From: Pseudomonas sp. LBUM920
GTDB taxonomy: Bacteria; Pseudomonadota; Gammaproteobacteria; Pseudomonadales; Pseudomonadaceae
Reading direction: 5' to 3'
Assembly (NCBI RefSeq): GCF_003852315.1
Contig: NZ_CP027762.1
Span: 1,097,501-1,161,500 of the forward strand
Length of the DNA: 64,000 nucleotides
The notes under the pieces were generated by a model. That model had not been told where the DNA came from and did no database searches. It worked only from the letters and a program-made list of their open reading frames with translations. Of the stretch, positions 8,405 through 17,096 are shown piece by piece. Within the stretch, counting starts at the first letter, position 1, and every line of letters starts with the position of its first letter. The position numbers and the translations under genes are program-made.

Positions 8405-11400
8405 TTAGTGTGTGGTCGCCAGCGCCAGCGCTGGTTTGGGCCTGTGGAAAAACTTCTCAAGGTACAAGTATATGACCGGCGTGGTGAACAGCGTCAGCGC
8501 CTGGCTCACCAGCAAGCCGCCGACTACCGCAATCCCCAGCGGTTGGCGCAACTCCGCGCCCGGGCCGGAGCCGAGCATCAGCGGCACCGCGCCGAGCAGG
8601 GCGGCGAGGGTGGTCATGATGATCGGCCGGAACCGCGTGACACAGGCTTCATAAATCGCCTCCTCGGGCGCCAGCCCGCGCACGCGCTGGGCGTCCAGGG
8701 CAAAGTCGATCATCAGGATGCCGTTTTTCTTGACGATGCCGATCAGCAACACCAGGCCGATCAGGGCCATGATCGAAAAGTCCTGGCCCAGCAGCCACAG
8801 CATGATCAGCGCGCCCAAGCCTGCCGAAGGCAACGTCGAGATGATCGTCAGCGGGTGCACGAAACTCTCGTACAGCACACCCAGAATAATGTAGACCGCC
8901 ACCAGCGCCGCGAGGATCAGCCAGGGCTGGCTGGCCAGCGAACTCTGGAACGCCTGGGCCGCGCCCTGGAATGTGCCGATCATGGTGGACGGCATGCCGA
9001 TTTCATTCTTGGCCTGGTTAAGCATGATCACTGCATCGCCCAACGCCACGCCAGGCGCGAGGTTGAACGACAGGTTGGCGGCCGGGAACATGCCGTCATG
9101 GCTGATCGACAAGGGCCCCACGGTGGGCGGGTCGACCTTGGCCAGCGCCGACAGTGGCACCATTTCGTTGGTCAGCGGCGAGCGCAGGTAGAAGTAGTTC
9201 AGGCTCTCGGCCTTGCCACGTTGCTGGGTGTCGAGTTCCAGCACCACCTGGTACTGGTTGATTTCGGTCTGGAACTCGTTGATCTGGCGCTGACCGAAGG
9301 CGTCATACAGCGCCTGGTCGACATCGGTGGCGGTCAGGCCGAAGCGCGCGGCGGCCTGGCGGTCGATGCTGATGTGGGTGATGCTGCCGCCCAGTTGCAG
9401 GTCGTTGGAGAGGTCGCGAAAGGCCGGGTTGGCGCGCAGTTTTTCAGTCAGGCGCTGGGTCCAGGTATTCAGCGTCGGGCCGTCGTTGCTCTTGAGCACG
9501 TATTGGTACTGGGCGCGGCTCGGGCCGGAGCTTAAGTTGATGTCCTGGCCGGCGCGCAGGTACAGCACGATGCCCGGCACCTTGGCCAGTTTCGGGCGGA
9601 TGCGGTCGATGAACTGGCTGGCGGATACATCGCGGTCACCGCGGTCTTTCAAGGCGATCCAGAAGCGGCCGTTGGCGATGGTCTGGTTGCTGCCGGTCAC
9701 GCCCACCGAGTGGGAAAACGCTTCCACCGCCGGGTCGGCCTTGACGATCTCGGCCAGGGCTTTGTGCTTGGCGACCATGTCCGGGTACGACACGTCGGCC
9801 GCGGCCTCGCTGGTGCCGAGCACGAAACCGGTGTCCTGCACCGGGAAGAACCCCTTGGGGATAAAGATGTAGCCGACCACGGCCAGGGCCAGGGTCACCA
9901 TGAAGATCGCCGCCATCGTGCGTTGATGAGCCAGCGCGCGGCGCAGGTTGCGCGCGTAGCCGGCCAGCAGGCGTTCGCTGAAGCCGGGTTTGTCGTGGGC
10001 GTGATGGGTTGGCGCGCGCATGAACAGCGCGGCCAGCGTCGGCGCCAGCGTCAGTGACACCACCACCGAAATCAGGATGGTCGAGGTGGCCGTCAGCGCA
10101 AACTCCTTGAACAGCCGTCCGACCACGCCGCCCATGAACAGCAGCGGAATAAACGCCGCCACCAGCGAGAAGCTGATGGACACCACGGTAAAGCCAATCT
10201 CGCCGGAACCCTTGATCGCCGCTTCGCGTTTATCGAGGCCCGCCTCCAGATGGCGGTGAATGTTCTCGACCACCACGATGGCGTCGTCCACCACAAAGCC
10301 CACGGCAATGACGATCGCCACCAGCGTGAGGTTGTTCAGGCTGAAACCCAGTACATACATCAGCGCAAAACTGGCGATCAGCGACACGCCGAGCACGCTG
10401 GACACAATCATCGTCGCCGACAACTGACGCAGGAACAGCGCCATCACCGCCACCACCAGCAAGATCGCAATCAGCAACGTCACTTCCACTTCATGCAACG
10501 AGGCGCGAATCGTCTTGGTGCGGTCGGTCAAGACGCTGACCTGCACCGAGGCCGGCAACATGCCTTCCAGGCGTGGCAGCTCGGCTTGAATGCGGTCCAC
10601 GGTTTCGACAATGTTGGCGCCGGGCTGGCGCGAAATCACCAGGTTCACGCCTGGCGTGTCGCCCGACCAGGCCTGTACGTAGGCGTTTTCCGAACCGTTG
10701 ATGACTTTGGCGATATCACGCAGTTGAACCGGTGCGCCGTTCTTGTAGGAAACAATCAACTGGCCGTATTCATCCGGGTGAAACAGCTGGTCGTTGGTCG
10801 ACAGGGTCGACACGCTGTTCTCCCCGTAAATCGCGCCCTTGGCCAGGTTCAAACTCGATTGCTGAATGGCCAGACGCACGTCGGCGAGGGTCAGACCAAT
10901 CGCTGCGAGTTTGTCGGGCGAAGCCTGTACGCGAATCGCCGGGCGCTGTTGGCCGGTGATGTTGATCTGGCCGACGCCGTCGATCTGGCTGATCTGACGA
11001 GCCAGCAGGGTTTCCACGTAGTCGCTCAGCTCGGTGCTGGGCATGCTGTCGGAACTGACGCTGAGGATCAGCACCGGGCTGTCCGCCGGGTTGACCTTTT
11101 TCCAGGTCGGCAGGCTTGGCATGTCGCTGGGCAGTTTGCCGGAGGCGGTGTTGATCGCCGCTTGCACTTCCTGCGCGGCGGTATCGATGCTTTTGTTCAG
11201 GGTGAATTGCAGCGTCAGCAGGCTGGAGCCCAAGGCGCTGCTGGAGGTCATTTGCGTCATGCCGGGGATGGCGCTGAATTGCACCTCCAGCGGGGTGGCC
11301 ACCGACGATGCCATGGTGTCCGGGCTGGCGCCGGGTAACTGCGCAGTGACCTGGATCGTCGGAAATTCCGCTTCCGGCAGTGGGGCGACGGCCAAGCGCG

Positions 11401-11500
11401 GGAAGGCGATCAACCCCAGCAGCACCAAGGCGAAGGTCAGCAGCAGGGTGGCGACCGGGTGGTCGACGCACCAGGCGGACGGCGAGCGGCTGCCGCTCAT
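8405..11500 (-). CDS. RND efflux pump inner-membrane subunit (HAE1 family)
   Basis: Proton-driven export of hydrophobic or toxic compounds across both membranes, together with the adaptor encoded just upstream. 1031 residues, the normal RND length, with TM1 at about 11-30, a periplasmic porter domain, TM2-6 (about 330-490) including GFVVDDAIVVVENI with the proton-relay Asp pair, a second porter domain, and TM8-12 ending near 1010. Sequence features are nearest to the MdtB/MdtC/MuxB/MuxC branch, but only one pump subunit is present. Its ATG overlaps the adaptor's stop codon (ATGA). No outer-membrane factor is in the operon, so it presumably borrows one. Confidence 0.92.
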   Translation of the reverse strand: MSGSRSPSAWCVDHPVATLLLTFALVLLGLIAFPRLAVAPLPEAEFPTIQVTAQLPGASPDTMASSVATPLEVQFSAIPGMTQMTSSSALGSSLLTLQFTLNKSIDTAAQEVQAAINTASGKLPSDMPSLPTWKKVNPADSPVLILSVSSDSMPSTELSDYVETLLARQISQIDGVGQINITGQQRPAIRVQASPDKLAAIGLTLADVRLAIQQSSLNLAKGAIYGENSVSTLSTNDQLFHPDEYGQLIVSYKNGAPVQLRDIAKVINGSENAYVQAWSGDTPGVNLVISRQPGANIVETVDRIQAELPRLEGMLPASVQVSVLTDRTKTIRASLHEVEVTLLIAILLVVAVMALFLRQLSATMIVSSVLGVSLIASFALMYVLGFSLNNLTLVAIVIAVGFVVDDAIVVVENIHRHLEAGLDKREAAIKGSGEIGFTVVSISFSLVAAFIPLLFMGGVVGRLFKEFALTATSTILISVVVSLTLAPTLAALFMRAPTHHAHDKPGFSERLLAGYARNLRRALAHQRTMAAIFMVTLALAVVGYIFIPKGFFPVQDTGFVLGTSEAAADVSYPDMVAKHKALAEIVKADPAVEAFSHSVGVTGSNQTIANGRFWIALKDRGDRDVSASQFIDRIRPKLAKVPGIVLYLRAGQDINLSSGPSRAQYQYVLKSNDGPTLNTWTQRLTEKLRANPAFRDLSNDLQLGGSITHISIDRQAAARFGLTATDVDQALYDAFGQRQINEFQTEINQYQVVLELDTQQRGKAESLNYFYLRSPLTNEMVPLSALAKVDPPTVGPLSISHDGMFPAANLSFNLAPGVALGDAVIMLNQAKNEIGMPSTMIGTFQGAAQAFQSSLASQPWLILAALVAVYIILGVLYESFVHPLTIISTLPSAGLGALIMLWLLGQDFSIMALIGLVLLIGIVKKNGILMIDFALDAQRVRGLAPEEAIYEACVTRFRPIIMTTLAALLGAVPLMLGSGPGAELRQPLGIAVVGGLLVSQALTLFTTPVIYLYLEKFFHRPKPALALATTH

Positions 11501-12663
11501 GGCTGCACCTTGGCGTCTACCGTCTGGATGGTTTGTGGCGGCTCCTTGAGCACTTCGACCTGGGCGCCGGCCTTGAGCCGCGACTGGCCGTCGCTGACCA
11601 ATACATCCCCAGCCTGCACGCCCTTGATGATGTTCACGTCACTGTCCTGGTAAGCGATTTGCACGGGCACAATTTCGACCTTGTCACCGTTGACCCGGTA
11701 CACGAAATGCGAATCCAGGCCGCGCTGCACCACGGTCGGCGGCACCACCAGGGCATTCTTGTCGAGGGCGGTCTGGATCTTGATGGTCACCAGTTGCCCC
11801 GGCCACAGGCGCTGCGATGCATTCTTGAACTCGGCCTTGGCGCGCAAGGTGCCGGTGGTGGAGCTGATCTGGTTGTCGATCAGGCTCAAGTGGCCTTCAC
11901 CGAGCAAGTCGCCAGTCTGGCCGTCGGTGTCGGCGCCCATGTAGGCGTCGACGCTGGCTTGAGTCGGCGATGCGATCAGGCCTTGCAGGGTCGGCAGCAT
12001 TTGTTGCGGCAGTGAGAACTCCACCGCAATGGGGTCGATCTGCGTCACGGAGAACAAGCCCTGGGTATCACTCATGCGCAGGAAGTTGCCTTCATCCACC
12101 GTGCGAATGCCGACGCGACCTGTAACCGGAGAGCGAATCTGGGTGTAGGAAAGCTGTACTTGAGCGGAGTCGATGGCGGCCTGGTTGCCTTGCGCCGTGG
12201 CTTTGAGCTGGTTGACCAAGGCTTGTTGCTGGTCGTAGGTCTGCTTCGACACGCCGTCGTCGATGCTCAATTCCTTGTAGCGCTTGAGGTTGACCAGCGC
12301 GACTTGCAGTTGCGCCTGGCTTTCCCCCAGCTGCGCCTTGGCCTGGTCGAGGCTCGCGCGGATCGAGCGGTCATCGATGGTCGCCAGCAAGTCGCCGGTT
12401 TTGACCAATTGGCCTTCCTTGACCAGCAATTGGGTGAGGATGCCGTCGATTTGCGGGCGGATCACCACGCTGTGCAACGACAGCACCGAGCCGATGCCGC
12501 TGACAAAACGGGGAATGTCCTGTTGCACGACGCTCACCACCCGCACCGGAATTGCGCTCGGTGCCGCCAGTTTGGTCTTGGCGGGCCGGGTCACGGCCCA
12601 GGCTGCAATCGCCACTACCACGAGGACACCCACGGTCAGGGCGGTTTTTCGTTGAATGTGCAT
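11497..12663 (-). CDS. RND periplasmic adaptor (membrane fusion protein, MdtA-like)
   Basis: Links the RND pump to an outer-membrane channel. 388 residues: an N-terminal membrane anchor (about 8-27, no lipobox cysteine), a biotinyl-lipoyl half motif (VRPQIDGILTQLLVKEGQLVKTGDLLATID), an alpha-helical hairpin (about 100-165, rich in Gln and Ala), the second lipoyl half (IRSPVTGRVGIRTVDEGNFL), and beta-barrel and membrane-proximal domains. It is the first gene of the operon adaptor-pump-regulator-kinase. Upstream are a -10-like TATAAA (12710-12715, minus strand), a poor -35 and an 18 bp palindrome, which suggests activator-dependent expression. Confidence 0.93.
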   Translation of the reverse strand: MHIQRKTALTVGVLVVVAIAAWAVTRPAKTKLAAPSAIPVRVVSVVQQDIPRFVSGIGSVLSLHSVVIRPQIDGILTQLLVKEGQLVKTGDLLATIDDRSIRASLDQAKAQLGESQAQLQVALVNLKRYKELSIDDGVSKQTYDQQQALVNQLKATAQGNQAAIDSAQVQLSYTQIRSPVTGRVGIRTVDEGNFLRMSDTQGLFSVTQIDPIAVEFSLPQQMLPTLQGLIASPTQASVDAYMGADTDGQTGDLLGEGHLSLIDNQISSTTGTLRAKAEFKNASQRLWPGQLVTIKIQTALDKNALVVPPTVVQRGLDSHFVYRVNGDKVEIVPVQIAYQDSDVNIIKGVQAGDVLVSDGQSRLKAGAQVEVLKEPPQTIQTVDAKVQP

Positions 12664-12709
12664 GGGGTGAGGCGCCGGGGCAAAGGGGTGGGAGAATGAA
12701 GATGCTTTC

Positions 12710-12765
12710 TTTATAACCCGCCAACCCGGTCAGCACGGTGACTGCTAACTGACAGCGCTGTCAGT
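12710..12765 (-). promoter_or_regulatory. Efflux operon promoter and palindromic operator
   Basis: The minus strand carries TATAAA (12710-12715) 17 bases after a weak hexamer CCGTGC (12733-12738). Ten bases further upstream is the perfect 18-base palindrome ACTGACAGCGCTGTCAG-T (12748-12765). Its TGACA-N4-TGTCA core resembles boxes bound by CusR/CopR-type regulators (known family behaviour). Autoregulation by the operon's own regulator is my inference. Confidence 0.6.
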
Positions 12766-12793
12766 AAAGTCAGACCATTCGTACAGGCGGTGG

Positions 12794-12828
12794 TTAAAGA
12801 TCTGGGGCGCGCAGGTATACTGCGCGCC
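12794..12828 (+). promoter_or_regulatory. Candidate promoter overlapped by a 9-5-9 palindrome
   Basis: TTAAAG (12794-12799), a 16-base spacer and TATACT (12816-12821) precede the small gene at 12882. GGCGCGCAG and CTGCGCGCC (12806-12814 and 12820-12828) form a perfect inverted repeat centred on the -10. A repressor site is possible, and so is chance in GC-rich DNA. Confidence 0.4.
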
Positions 12829-12881
12829 AGCGCGGCCCGCAAGCCGGCCGCCGCCTCATTTTTTGCATGCCCGGAGCTTCC

Positions 12882-13115
12882 ATGACTTCCCCGACACAAT
12901 CCCCTGTTGAAGCGGCCGACCTCGTCGATCCGGCCAGCGCTGAAAGCGTTGAAAAAGCCGAGATCCCGGCGTTCAAGTTTCCGTTCAAGCCGGGTGAACT
13001 GGCCGGGGCCAAGAATGCTGCCCAGCCTTGGTACAAAAATGGCGCCAAAAACGGCCATACCAAGTCGCCAGGTATGGCACCGCCGGGCACTCGCCGTTCG
13101 ATGGGTAAACGCTGA
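12882..13115 (+). CDS. Small hypothetical protein, 77 residues
   Basis: Begins at ATG 12882 with GGAG six bases upstream; a 15-base longer form from 12867 has no site. The N-terminal half is acidic and Ala/Pro/Glu-rich. The C-terminal half is basic and polar (KFPFKPGELAG, PWYKNGAKNGH, PPGTRRSMGKR). There is no signal peptide, membrane helix or Cys. The frame uses normal high-GC codons and has its own promoter-like region, so I accept it as a gene. It is likely a conserved Pseudomonas protein of unknown function, mostly disordered. It diverges from the efflux operon, and nothing ties it functionally to its neighbours. Confidence 0.65.
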   Translation: MTSPTQSPVEAADLVDPASAESVEKAEIPAFKFPFKPGELAGAKNAAQPWYKNGAKNGHTKSPGMAPPGTRRSMGKR

Positions 13116-13280
13116 GAGTAATCGGTCACCTATTTGTCGGCATTGCCTTACATCACTCGCTGATGTTTCTGATTGCAGGTGCACGACCGTTTCTTGAAAG
13201 CTTGCACAGCATTTGCTTCGCCCCGGGTGGATTGCGCCGGGGCGTGGTGACGCTGGACTTTCCGGAAAAGGACGTACCTT

Positions 13281-14072
13281 GTGGTTTCGATACGTGTCTG
13301 TGTTGCGCCTGCCTTATCCCTGCTGGCCGCTGTTTTCTGCACGCCTGCAACAGCTGACGAACCACGGCGCGAGATCCGTTTCGCGGTCGCCGCGCAATTC
13401 CCGCCGTTCCAAAGCCGCAACCAGCACGATCAACTGGTGGGGCTCAATATCGACCTGGGAAACGCGTTGTGCCAGCAACTCAGTGTGCGTTGTACCTGGG
13501 TTGATCAGGTCCTGATGGAGAGTTTTCCTGCGCTTGAGGGCCGGCGGTTCGATGCGATCATGGGCATGGCGCCCACCTCCAGGCGGCGCCAATGGGTCAA
13601 TTTCACGGATACGCTGTACCCGTTCACCACTCGGCTGGTAGGGCGCAAGACCTCAGGCCTGATGCCGACGCTGCAGTCGCTCAGGGGCAAGCGGGTTGGC
13701 GTGCTGCTGGGGAGCAACCGCGAAGCCTTTGCTCGAATCAAGTGGGCGCCAGCGGGCGTCATCATCAAGAGTTTCTGGCTCAATGACGAATTGACGCGCA
13801 GCCTGGTGGCCGGCCATATCGATGCGACGCTGCAAGGCACGGTGGAAATCCGCAAGGCACTGCTCGACACCGCGCAGGGTCAGGATTTCGACTTCCTGGG
13901 TCCTGTTGTGTCGGCTGAACTGCTGGGTGATGGCGCGGCCATCGCGGTGCGCAAACCGGACACCGCCTTGCGCCAGGACCTCAACCGCGCGCTTGAACAA
14001 CTGCGCCAGAGCGGTGAATACCAACGCATCGTGCAGCCCTACAATCTGAACGAGCCGCCTTCCGACCAGTGA
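13281..14072 (+). CDS. Periplasmic solute-binding protein, family 3 type
   Basis: 263 residues with a Sec signal peptide (about 1-25, cleavage near ATA-DE) and the bilobed fold of polar amino-acid binding proteins: EIRFAVAAQFPPF, LVGLNIDLGNALC, RFDAIMGMAPTSRRR, SLRGKRVGVLLGSN, and a C-terminal helix ending RIVQPYNL. GTG 13281 follows AAGGA. No ABC permease or ATPase is nearby. It is a clear paralogue of the N-terminal half of the protein at 15914-17077, and the chemoreceptor gene lies between them. A sensing role rather than transport is possible but inferred. Ligand unknown. Confidence 0.85.
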   Translation: MVSIRVCVAPALSLLAAVFCTPATADEPRREIRFAVAAQFPPFQSRNQHDQLVGLNIDLGNALCQQLSVRCTWVDQVLMESFPALEGRRFDAIMGMAPTSRRRQWVNFTDTLYPFTTRLVGRKTSGLMPTLQSLRGKRVGVLLGSNREAFARIKWAPAGVIIKSFWLNDELTRSLVAGHIDATLQGTVEIRKALLDTAQGQDFDFLGPVVSAELLGDGAAIAVRKPDTALRQDLNRALEQLRQSGEYQRIVQPYNLNEPPSDQ

Positions 14073-14179
14073 TGGCTAATTAATTGCGCGGAACATGAGC
14101 TGGATCAGTGTTCGCCCCCTGAGTGCGCTTAGAGTCGACGCCCTGCCGACTCCTCCAATAATTACGAGCGCGCTTATCC

Positions 14180-15754
14180 ATGAAGATCAATCTGCCGGTC
14201 ACCGGTCGGAATGTGGACTTTGCCCCCGACGCCAATATCCTCTCAACCACCGACCTGACCAGCGCGATGACCTACGCCAACCAGGATTTCATCGATGTCT
14301 GCGGCTATAGCCGTGACGAATTACTTGGCTCGCCACATAACCTGTTGCGCCACCCCGATATGCCGCCTGCGGCGTTTGCGCACATGTGGCGGACCCTCAA
14401 AAGTGGCCGGTCCTGGATGGGCATGGTGAAAAACCGCTGCAAGAACGGCGACCACTATTGGGTCAGCGCCTATGCCACGCCGGTCACCCGCGAAGGGGCG
14501 ACGGTGGAGTATCAGTCAGTGCGCACCAAGCCGGACCCGCGCACGGTGGCGGCGGCAGAACACGCTTATGCGCAGCTGCGCGCGGGGAAACGCCAGAGGC
14601 TGCCGACGCTCGGCATGGGCTTCAAGTTGTCGGCCTGGGTGGTCGGCAGCTGCGCGGTAACGTGGGCGTTGAGTCGGGGCCTGGCTTCTTATTCGCTGGC
14701 CTGGCAACTGCTGGCGCCGGCGGTTGGGTGTCTGATCGGGGCGATCGGGATCAAAGCGATCCTGCGTCCCCTGGCGCAACTCAATCAACGCGCGCGATTG
14801 ATCGCCGACAACCCGTTGAGCCAGGCGATCTATACCGGGCGCAGGGATGAGTGCGGGCAGATCGAATTCGCCCTGCAAATGCTCGAAGCCCAAGTGGGCG
14901 CGGTGGTCGGGCGCATCGGCGATGCGTCCCAGCGGTTGGCGGGGCATGCTGCGCACCTGGTCAAGCACCTGCACAACAGTCACGCCAGCAGCCTTGGCCA
15001 ACAGGCCCAGACTGATCAGGTGGCGGCGGCGATCCATCAGATGGCCGCCAGCGTGACCGAGGTTGCCGACCATGCGCTGCAGGCTTCCCGGGCCGCGGAC
15101 CAGGCCGGCAGCGAAACCCGTGAAGGCCATCAGCGCGTCGACGAAAGCCGTGATGCGGTGTTGCGTTTATCTCAGGAGTTGGCGCGCGCCACCGAAGTGA
15201 TTCAGCAGTTGGAAAGCCACAGCGGTGAAATCAGCGGCGTGCTGGAAGTCATCCGGACCATTGCCGAGCAGACCAACCTGCTGGCCCTCAATGCGGCCAT
15301 CGAGGCCGCGCGGGCTGGCGAGCAGGGCCGTGGTTTTGCCGTGGTCGCCGACGAAGTGCGCGGCCTGGCTCAGCGCACCCAGCAATCGACCAATGAAATC
15401 CAGCGCATGATCAGCACCCTGCAAGGCGGAGCCCGCGATGCCGTGCAAGCCATGTCACACAGCAGCGAGCATGTTGAGGCAAGTGTCGAGCAGGCACAGC
15501 GGGCGGCGGCGGCGCTGGATGGCATCAGCCAGCGTGTCACCCAGATCACCGCGATGAGTCAACAGATTGCCGCGGCGGTAGAGGAGCAGAGCGCGGTGAG
15601 CGAGGACATCAATCGCACTATCGTCGGCATCCGCAATGCCGGCGAAGCCACCGTCAGCGCCGGGCAGCAGAGCCAGTGCAGTTCAGGTGACGTGGCGGCG
15701 CTGGCGGAGGATCTACGTCTGCTTGCGCAGGAGTTCTGGAGCCGACGGCGCTGA
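14180..15754 (+). CDS. Aer-like chemoreceptor (PAS plus MCP signalling domain)
   Basis: 524 residues. The N-terminal PAS domain (about 20-115; FIDVCGYSRDELLGSPHNLLRHPDMP, and WMGMVKNRCKNGDHYW) is of the Aer type that binds FAD and reports redox state. Two close membrane helices (about 150-195) have almost no periplasmic loop, followed by a HAMP-like segment. The methyl-accepting domain's hairpin tip reads EQTNLLALNAAIEAARAGEQGRGFAVVADEVR. There is no C-terminal CheR-binding pentapeptide. By family it controls CheA and mediates aerotaxis or energy taxis. Lacking a periplasmic ligand domain, it cannot bind the neighbouring solute-binding proteins in the classical way. Confidence 0.9.
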   Translation: MKINLPVTGRNVDFAPDANILSTTDLTSAMTYANQDFIDVCGYSRDELLGSPHNLLRHPDMPPAAFAHMWRTLKSGRSWMGMVKNRCKNGDHYWVSAYATPVTREGATVEYQSVRTKPDPRTVAAAEHAYAQLRAGKRQRLPTLGMGFKLSAWVVGSCAVTWALSRGLASYSLAWQLLAPAVGCLIGAIGIKAILRPLAQLNQRARLIADNPLSQAIYTGRRDECGQIEFALQMLEAQVGAVVGRIGDASQRLAGHAAHLVKHLHNSHASSLGQQAQTDQVAAAIHQMAASVTEVADHALQASRAADQAGSETREGHQRVDESRDAVLRLSQELARATEVIQQLESHSGEISGVLEVIRTIAEQTNLLALNAAIEAARAGEQGRGFAVVADEVRGLAQRTQQSTNEIQRMISTLQGGARDAVQAMSHSSEHVEASVEQAQRAAAALDGISQRVTQITAMSQQIAAAVEEQSAVSEDINRTIVGIRNAGEATVSAGQQSQCSSGDVAALAEDLRLLAQEFWSRRR

Positions 15755-15913
15755 GGCTAAAAAGCGTCTAGGCTGAATTTGGGAATTCTCCTATGAAACA
15801 AACAGGCGTGTCGTAGTTAAAGACCAGTCAGTGCTTGTTAGAACGTCGGGTGCGTTCGGGCCGTGAGTGATAGAGCACGGACGTCTCACACCACTTTTGA
15901 ACAGGACAGGTCT

Positions 15914-17077
15914 ATGACTACGACAAGAAGAATATTGGCGCTGGCGCTGATGATGTTGGCCGGGAGCGGATGCGCGGTGGCTCCCCCTCCGGTAAACCCG
16001 TGGAGCGAAATCCGCTTCGGCGTCGAGGCGGATGTACCGCCATTTGAATATCGCAACGAGCAAGGCGAACTCGTCGGGTTGGATATCGAGCTGGGCAACG
16101 CCTTGTGTGCTGAGCTCAATGCGCGCTGCGTGTGGGTCGATCAGCCTTATGCAACCAACCTTGCGGCGCTCCAGGCCGGGCGTTTTGACGCCATCATGCC
16201 GATGACCGCGACGCCGCCACGGCGCGAAACAGTCGACTTCACCCATCCGCTCTATGCCCTTGAAAGCCGATTGGTCGCGCCCACAGGTTCCAGTCTTTTA
16301 CCCACGCCCGATTCGCTCAGGGGCAAACGCGTGGGCGTACTGACGGGCACCAGTCGAGCCGCGTTTGCGTTGGCACGGTGGGCGCCCAAAGGGGTGCAGG
16401 TACGTCAATTCAACCTCAATGCCGAGCTGATCAAGGCTTTGAAGGCCGGTGAGTTGGACGCGACCTTGCAAGACACGGTTGAAATCACCCAGGCGTTGCT
16501 GAACACCCCTCAAGGCAAAGCGTTTGCCTTCGCAGGGCCGGTTATCAATGACGAGTTGTTGGGCAGCGGCCCGGCCATTGCGGTGCGCAAAACCGACCCG
16601 CAATTGACCGCGGCGCTGAACAAGGCCCTGCAGCGTTTGAAGGACAGTGGCAAATACGCGGCCATTACCCAGCCTTATCTGGCACCGGCTGCGGCTGAAT
16701 CCGCATCGGCCCGGATGATTTACACACCGGCGCAGGGTGGGTTTCCTTACTCGGAGGTGGTGCAGGTTGGGCACACCCTGTATCTCGCGGGCGTGTTGGG
16801 CCTGGATGAAAATGGCAAGTTGGTGCGCGGAGGCATTCGCGCAGAAACCGCCCAAGCCCTGGAAAACTTGCGGGGCACGCTCAAGACAAAGGGCTTGGCG
16901 ATGGACAGGGTAGCCAAATGCACGGTGATTCTTGCCGATGTCAAAGATTTCCCGGCAATGAACGAGGTGTATGCCCGTTATTTCCCCGCAGGCCGGCTTC
17001 CTGCCCGAACCACCTTTGCCGCCGGCAAACTGCTGTTGAATGCGCGGATCGAAATCGAGTGTATCGCCAGCCTGTAA
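15914..17077 (+). CDS. Exported fusion: solute-binding protein plus RidA domain
   Basis: 387 residues with a signal sequence (1 to about 20). Cys20 lies in AGSGC, a poor lipobox, so lipidation is uncertain. Residues about 25-255 are a family-3 binding protein (EIRFGVEADVPPFEYRNEQG, LVGLDIELGNALC, GRFDAIMPMTAT), paralogous to the protein at 13281. After a linker, residues 268-387 are a complete RidA/YjgF domain (YSEVVQVGHTLYLAGVLGLD, then PARTTFAAGKLLLNARIEIECIA). The catalytic Arg365 and Glu380 keep the 15-residue spacing of E. coli RidA Arg105/Glu120; the Cys107 position is Thr. RidA proteins hydrolyse reactive enamines and imines, normally in the cytosol, so an exported form joined to a binding domain is unusual. 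ATG 15914 is preferred over 15863 because the signal peptide begins there. Confidence 0.88.
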   Translation: MTTTRRILALALMMLAGSGCAVAPPPVNPWSEIRFGVEADVPPFEYRNEQGELVGLDIELGNALCAELNARCVWVDQPYATNLAALQAGRFDAIMPMTATPPRRETVDFTHPLYALESRLVAPTGSSLLPTPDSLRGKRVGVLTGTSRAAFALARWAPKGVQVRQFNLNAELIKALKAGELDATLQDTVEITQALLNTPQGKAFAFAGPVINDELLGSGPAIAVRKTDPQLTAALNKALQRLKDSGKYAAITQPYLAPAAAESASARMIYTPAQGGFPYSEVVQVGHTLYLAGVLGLDENGKLVRGGIRAETAQALENLRGTLKTKGLAMDRVAKCTVILADVKDFPAMNEVYARYFPAGRLPARTTFAAGKLLLNARIEIECIASL

Positions 17078-17096
17078 ACCCTCGCAGGTGGCGGGC

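Noticed and set aside
15914..15980. Certain lipoprotein call for the RidA fusion
   Set aside because: The residues before Cys20 are A-G-S-G, without the Leu/Val/Ile at -3 expected of a lipobox, so I kept only a signal sequence.
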